64,000 nucleotides of DNA from Diphasiastrum complanatum (Eukaryota > Streptophyta > Lycopodiopsida > Lycopodiales > Lycopodiaceae), in assembly GCA_029204225.1 (NCBI GenBank), contig CM055095.1, positions 71,358,117 through 71,422,116 on the forward strand. The letters are read 5' to 3'. Position 1 is the stretch's first letter; each line of letters starts with the position of its first letter. Under the pieces are notes generated by a model, which saw only the letters and a program-made list of their open reading frames with translations, had not been told where the DNA came from and did not search any database. This document shows, piece by piece, positions 57,243 through 64,000 of this stretch. The position numbers were made by a program, and so were the translations under genes.

Positions 57243-58516
57243 GGCGAGTATACGTTTGGCCATATCAGAGAGGCCATCGAGGAGGTGGAGCTAGCAAATA
57301 TTGTTCAGATAATTTAAATTGTTTATCAAATGTCAATGTTTATTGTTGAATGTGGTGGACGTCAATAGTCATTGTTTGAATTTTGAATTTTGAGCTATTA
57401 TCAATCAATTATTGAAATTTGAATCAAGACTCATCACTTAAGTTTAAACATTGATTGATCATTGATTATACAGGTCATTACAGACTGCTTCAAATTGTGT
57501 GGCCATGGGAAGGCTTGTTAATGAGACCTATCCCCATATCTTTTGGACGCCCTGTGTTGCCCATTGCCTAGACCTCCTTGTTGAGGATATTGCCAAATTA
57601 CCTTGGGTCAAGGAGATTGTGGGAGTGGCACGATTCTTGGTGAGGTTTATCACCAAGCGTCCCAAGGTCCTTTCTATGTTCAAATCCTTTTCGACCTTGG
57701 ATTTGTAAAACCTGCCCCCACTAAGTTGTTGTCAAATTCTATCCTTTTAAAAATCATTTGCACATACAGTATATTGCATTGTAATTCTCAAATTGCTTGA
57801 GTCTTGAAAGTTGATTCTTGACCTATCGTACATACATGATGATACTACTTGTACATACTACTCTTCTAAGTTCCAACTGGTCAATATTTACTAAAAGTAT
57901 AGGTTCGTATACATGTTCCTTGTTTTGGAACGCCTCTTGAAGGTGCATAGCAGCTTGAGGCAGATGGTGGTTTCAAACCACTGACAAGATTGGGGGCCAT
58001 CACGAGAGCCCAAGTCAATTGAGTTCGAGACTACCGTACTATCATCGTCATTTTGGGATGAGGCACATGTTGTTGTCATTGGGCTATAGCCCATTTACAC
58101 TGTCTTGCGCCTCACGAATAGAGAGGGCTCCTCTTTGGGCCTTCATTATGAATTTATGGACAAATTGGGAGAGCAGTTGAGCATATGCACCTCTCCACTG
58201 CACAGTTAAAAAGGTTGGTATACGTGCATTCCAACCTTAAATTGTTGGGCAAGTTGAAGGGCACACGAGAGCCGATGCAGGTAGAATTTATTCAGAATTA
58301 TCATTTTAAGTCTATTGTAAATCGTTATTCATCACTCGTGCAACATGCTTTAATCGAAATTAGACAATCATGATTTGTGACGTAAATTGTGAATTGTGAT
58401 TCGTGATGTAATTTGTGCAGGTCAATCCAGATGAGATTGCTATCACAAAGATTCCAGAACTACCAGTTGTATCTCTGGAGGAGCAGGACATATATAGAAG
58501 CCTAATACCTATATGA
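57243..58516 (+). pseudogene. hAT transposase 3' part (DUF659 to dimerisation domain)
   Basis: Pieces in order: GEYTFGHIREAIEEVELANI (57243-57308; the expected donor GT is AT), then 57474-57750 with a shift near 57492 (MGRLVNETYPHIFWTPCVAH, CLDLLVEDIAKLPWVKEIVG, RFITKRPKVLSMFKSF, VKPAPTK). 57900-58190 gives LERLLKVHSSLRQMVVSNH, SSFWDEAHVVVIGL and EFMDKLGEQL. Then comes LKRLVYVHSNLKLLGKLKG (58205-58262), and a last exon (58421-58516) after GTGCAG reads NPDEIAITKIPELPVVSLEE and ends in TGA. Much of the catalytic core between the middle and the dimerisation part is missing. With 50761-51270 it formed one element. Confidence 0.82.
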
Positions 58517-59037
58517 GGATGCTCTCATGTTTACAAGTTACAACCTACAAGCTTACAACTTGGAACTTGCAAATTAGATATTGACGTGTCACGTCGCACA
58601 AGACTCAAGTCTAGACGTTATTGAAACTGTTCTAAGTTGTAACTTGTAATTTGTAAAGTGTCAATTCTAATTCCAATTTTCTACGTTTATTTAATACATA
58701 TACATATGTAAATTAAATGATGTGTCACAAATGCAATGATAGGCTTTTACAAAAAAGAATGTCTAGATCCCAAAAGGTTTCAACTTTTGCAATATTGCAT
58801 GTGATGTATACGTTGCTAGAATTTGTAATGTGCATAAAAGTTGGAGCTCTTATAATAAACGAAACATCAAATTAAAGACATAACAAAGAACCATAAATTG
58901 TACATTTTCATGATCAATGATATTCAATCTAATATGCATAGATGAATCTATGAACTTCATCTTATAGAAGTCATTATTGACTAGCTTGATGTAGGATTGA
59001 ACTGTACTCCAAAGACAAAGAGTGACTACAAAGCTAC

Positions 59038-60574
59038 CTTTTCCGCTTGAGTGACAGTACGAGAAAAACCGTCCAGTATAAAACCCTTTTCACAAGATGG
59101 CCTCTTGATAGCTTCCTCAATGATAGCAATGACCAAATCATCCGAAACAAGCTCACCCTACAAATAAACACTAGTTTTCGGTTAGAACTCCATATAATAA
59201 TAAAAGAGATTGAAAATGTTTGATCCATTGTAAGGATAAATAGGCCTCCCAAATTGCTTTCTTTATCAAAATATGCTCTAACCATCAAAAGTCAAATTAA
59301 AAAACAAAATGAATTTGGGATTCTCCCATGCTCCATAGGACATATTCTTCGAGTAAAAAATATATGATGATTTGCTTGTTTGATACATTACATGGGTAAG
59401 AACGTACATCCATTACAACATGTGAGGGCAAAACAATATGCAACAGGTATAGGTGCATCAATAGAAAATAGAAAGAAAATTGTGTATAGGAAATCTAGAA
59501 AGTCCCATGCAAATCCCGCTTCCACTTCCTATATCGAAAGAAAAAGGGAGCAAACACCAACTTTTTGGATGGCCTCTTTGGCCGTCAATCCTAGAGAAGT
59601 CTTGGCAGCTACCGCAGCCCTGAGCATATCTCCTGTAGCTAAATGACACAGACAATGCTCCTCCTTCAGAATGGGTGACTGTGTGCCCTTACCACAGCCT
59701 GGAGGCCCTGTAGAAAGATGCACAATAGGGTAAGATTACAATGAAAGTAATAATGAGGCACAAGGTCACCAAAACAAAATGCTTGAATGTTTCTGAACTT
59801 ATGTAAACTTCAAAGAATTCATCGTAGAGACATTGATAGAAAGAAAAATGAAGACATTGAGAAGTAGCATGTTATGTTGTGTTGCATTTTAACTGAGAAA
59901 AAAAACATTGGTATCATATAATGAGAGTAAGACTCAAGTTTCCTGAAAAAGAGGCTCAAAATTTCTTCTCAACGATAAGACACAAAAAAAAAAACATGTG
60001 CTTTGTCATGCTATTGAAGAGTTGATAATGTCTCATTTATGTTACATCCACTTCCACGTCTCACACTTGTTTTAAACATTGATTACCATAACTTCAAGTT
60101 TTAATTTAATGGTCATCACAATGTTCGTACGGAAAAGCCCAAAAATATCGTCACTATACTCCTCGAGATTTAAGAATTCAAAAGCTTCTCTGATGCCAGG
60201 AAATCCATGAGAATGCTGAGTATTACCAAAAAAAAATACGAAAGACATTCCATAAAGCAATGGGATCTAAAGAAGCGAGTGTCTTTGGAATGATCAATTA
60301 CAAGAAAAACTTCAAGATCGGGCCAAAAACTCATGGAACAAAAAAGTTCAACGTTGATGCCTGCTTGATCTATGCACAAATCCCCGAAAACGCCTACCCA
60401 CACTAACAATCCTAAAACGAAGAACAGATCGGAGACTGAATGAAATGTTGATATGAAACGCATTACCAACGAGAATGATCCGCTTCTGGCGCATTTGAAG
60501 CGACGCAGCAGCTCAGACATGAGATCCTGAGTTGGTACATCAGAGACGTCTATAGCAGCCGCTGCTGCCGCCAT
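59038..60574 (-). pseudogene. Adenylate kinase pseudogene, exons 1-3 only
   Basis: Minus-strand exons are 60574-60467 (108 nt against 118 in the gene), 59707-59562 (146) and 59157-59038 (120). A 10-bp deletion in exon 1, after the codons for KCA, shifts the frame. Exon 3 also changes DGFPRT to DGFSRT, in the conserved nucleotide-site loop. Splice sites look intact. Exons 4-6 are absent; a hAT fragment lies where intron 3 would continue. If transcribed it would not give a kinase. Confidence 0.92.
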
Positions 60575-60629
60575 CGCGCCTTTGCTTTATTCCTTCCTCG
60601 AGCTCTTTCTCTCCCTCGCTCGCTGTGTC

Positions 60630-62315
<1,686 letters not shown>

Positions 62316-62561
62316 AGTCAAAATATGCGTGCTTGTGTTTTTATTTGACCATGGCCCCATAGGCGGCTGATGGCTTTTTGCACTTCCATTATTATACAAT
62401 GAACTACTAGTCCATGACTAGGTGGTGTTGGCGTCTCTCAACATTTGTTGCCTGCATACTAGCTTTTTAAGTACATTCTCAACCAAGTTACTAACATGAT
62501 TTCAAACACCCTAACCAAAAGTTATATGATATTTAAAAGCCCACTTCTATGTAGAATTGGT

Positions 62562-64000
62562 TTGATGAAATGATGGCAAACATTTCCATGGAAATTGATG
62601 CTTGCAGAAACTTGGTTGAGAATGACAGCTTGGGGGGGGAGGGGGGAAGAAGGTTCTTATACTACAATAACTAACTAGGTGCGAAGGTTTATATACTAAA
62701 ATGGCTGCCATACTTTCAAAAACTTAATCAATTCTGAAGTGCATGTTTCCCATGATTTTCTTATTAATATTGTTCATGAGGCTCTTCAAAAACATCCTAG
62801 TAATACTAAGTGATTTTTGAAAAAAATTCGATGTCGGGATATATGTATGAACAACATATCAAACTTAGTTTGGACAAATTGTTCTTGTGATGCTTTATTG
62901 AATCACTTCCAGGTACAAACTCAACCAATTTAAAAACATGAATATTTTCTTCACACCTGTGAATGTCCTTTTAAGACAAAGGTTTCCTTAAATCTTGTAG
63001 TGCACATACAGCCAATTATCAATGATCTACGCTCTTCCCGTTTTACAATTGTTTGATTCCAGAAGTTTGGGACACAGATTATTGCTTTAAGATGAGACAA
63101 AGGATCTTGCTTTAAGATGGCAACTACATCCAACTATATCAACGACCAATGAAAGCTGAAAGCCACAAGAAATTCACACCCAGTTTTGCATACCATGCCC
63201 TATGTCCATAGTTATAATTCAGTTGTCCGTGCCCAATTACTAGAGGCTACAACCACAATTTCATTATTGACATTCCCATCGTTTTTTATATTAGATACAA
63301 GACCATTACATATTGCTATCGACTATGCGTCTGCTAATTCATCGTTCCAATTAGGACTTAGTTTAGAAGACCTTCGACTTCCGAATGAGATTTACTTTAT
63401 AATCATGTACTTTACTTGCTTCTAGATCATGGCGCTTTGCCTTCTGTTGAAATCCAGTGGAAATTGTTGTGATGTGAGCATCTTGATATGTAAGCAAAAT
63501 TTACTTCAACTAAACCCTTTGTCTGCAACCTGTAACTTGATGTCTCCACCTTCTCAATCTTGCAGTTCCCACGGAAAAATTCTGTTCGATTTCCAAGTTT
63601 TTCAACACCGTAAATGAAATTTCGTCTTTGAATAGGATGTTGCACCTGGCACTATCAACTTGAAACTTATCCTAGGAATCAAAAAATAATCAGCATTTGC
63701 ATTTTCTAGTTTCAGATGCACTGTTTGTTTGAGTAATTGGTTAATTTCTGGATCTGTGACGAAAAAAAATCAGCATTTGCAGTTTCGACTGCTTGGTTCA
63801 ATATTTGCCACCGACCCTATCAGTAAGCCGTTACAAATGTGAAACAATGGACAGAAACTTCATTCAAGAAGTACTCAACACAAATTTATTGCTGCAACTA
63901 CAATAGTTCATACCTTTACAAAGGTTAAATCTTAAAGCTTATAATGCAACGAATAATAACCAACTGCACAACACTAAGACCTGCTGTATGTATGCAGTTC
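62562..64000. other. Unassigned end of window
   Basis: A G-rich run (62632-62647) follows the duplication edge. Short frames at 63186-63425 and 63429-63645 are not recognised and lack supporting splice structure. Confidence 0.5.

Noticed and set aside
59380-59646. 88-codon plus-strand frame in arm 2
   Set aside because: It is antisense to exon 2 of the adenylate kinase pseudogene.
63186-63645. Frames of 60-79 codons near the window end
   Set aside because: No recognised motif. Overlapping frames on both strands are of similar length. They may be exon parts of a gene beyond the window, but I cannot support that.

Overview
This is nuclear DNA from a land plant. The one intact gene is a six-exon, plant-type adenylate kinase with GT-AG introns. 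Everything else is plant retrotransposons (Copia and Ty3/Gypsy), hAT DNA transposons, gene fragments and very long (CT)n, (GT)n and (AT)n microsatellites. The huge introns, nested decayed LTR elements and degenerate DUF659-type hAT copies suggest a large repeat-rich genome, possibly a fern, lycophyte or other non-flowering plant. The species cannot be fixed from the sequence.

Layout. 1-5485 is a non-coding LTR element (LARD A) inserted into a minus-strand Ty3/Gypsy element (5486-8905: gag, tRNA-Asp-type primer site, 5' LTR). A fragment of the same LARD lies at 9541-9983 and another LTR with primer site at 10316-10935. The adenylate kinase gene occupies 13377-21587; intron 3 holds an antisense hAT fragment and intron 4 an LTR-like insertion. 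23420-25690 holds two overlapping Copia remnants. 26690-27540 is a compound (CT)n tandem array beside a second type of hAT transposase pseudogene. 33340-33716 is a fragment resembling a SnRK1 kinase domain.

33721-46436 is a large imperfect palindrome made of two gag-only LTR retrotransposons arranged tail to tail. Its left LTR is interrupted by a full-length LARD (B, 34560-39072). The palindrome centre is an LTR-primer site::primer site-LTR junction. These LTRs carry repeated hairpin modules with a self-complementary CTCGAG loop, separated by CT tracts.

49587-62561 is a nested stack: a Copia gag fragment, a hAT element split by a complete but dead Copia element (51346-57185, with 5-bp target duplications), and then an inverted copy of the 5' half of the adenylate kinase gene with its intron-3 hAT fragment. 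That inverted arm pairs with 12984-16533, about 41 kb away. The last 1.4 kb shows nothing recognisable.

Only the adenylate kinase is likely to be a working gene. It interconverts ATP + AMP and 2 ADP; none of the other elements has an intact reading frame.
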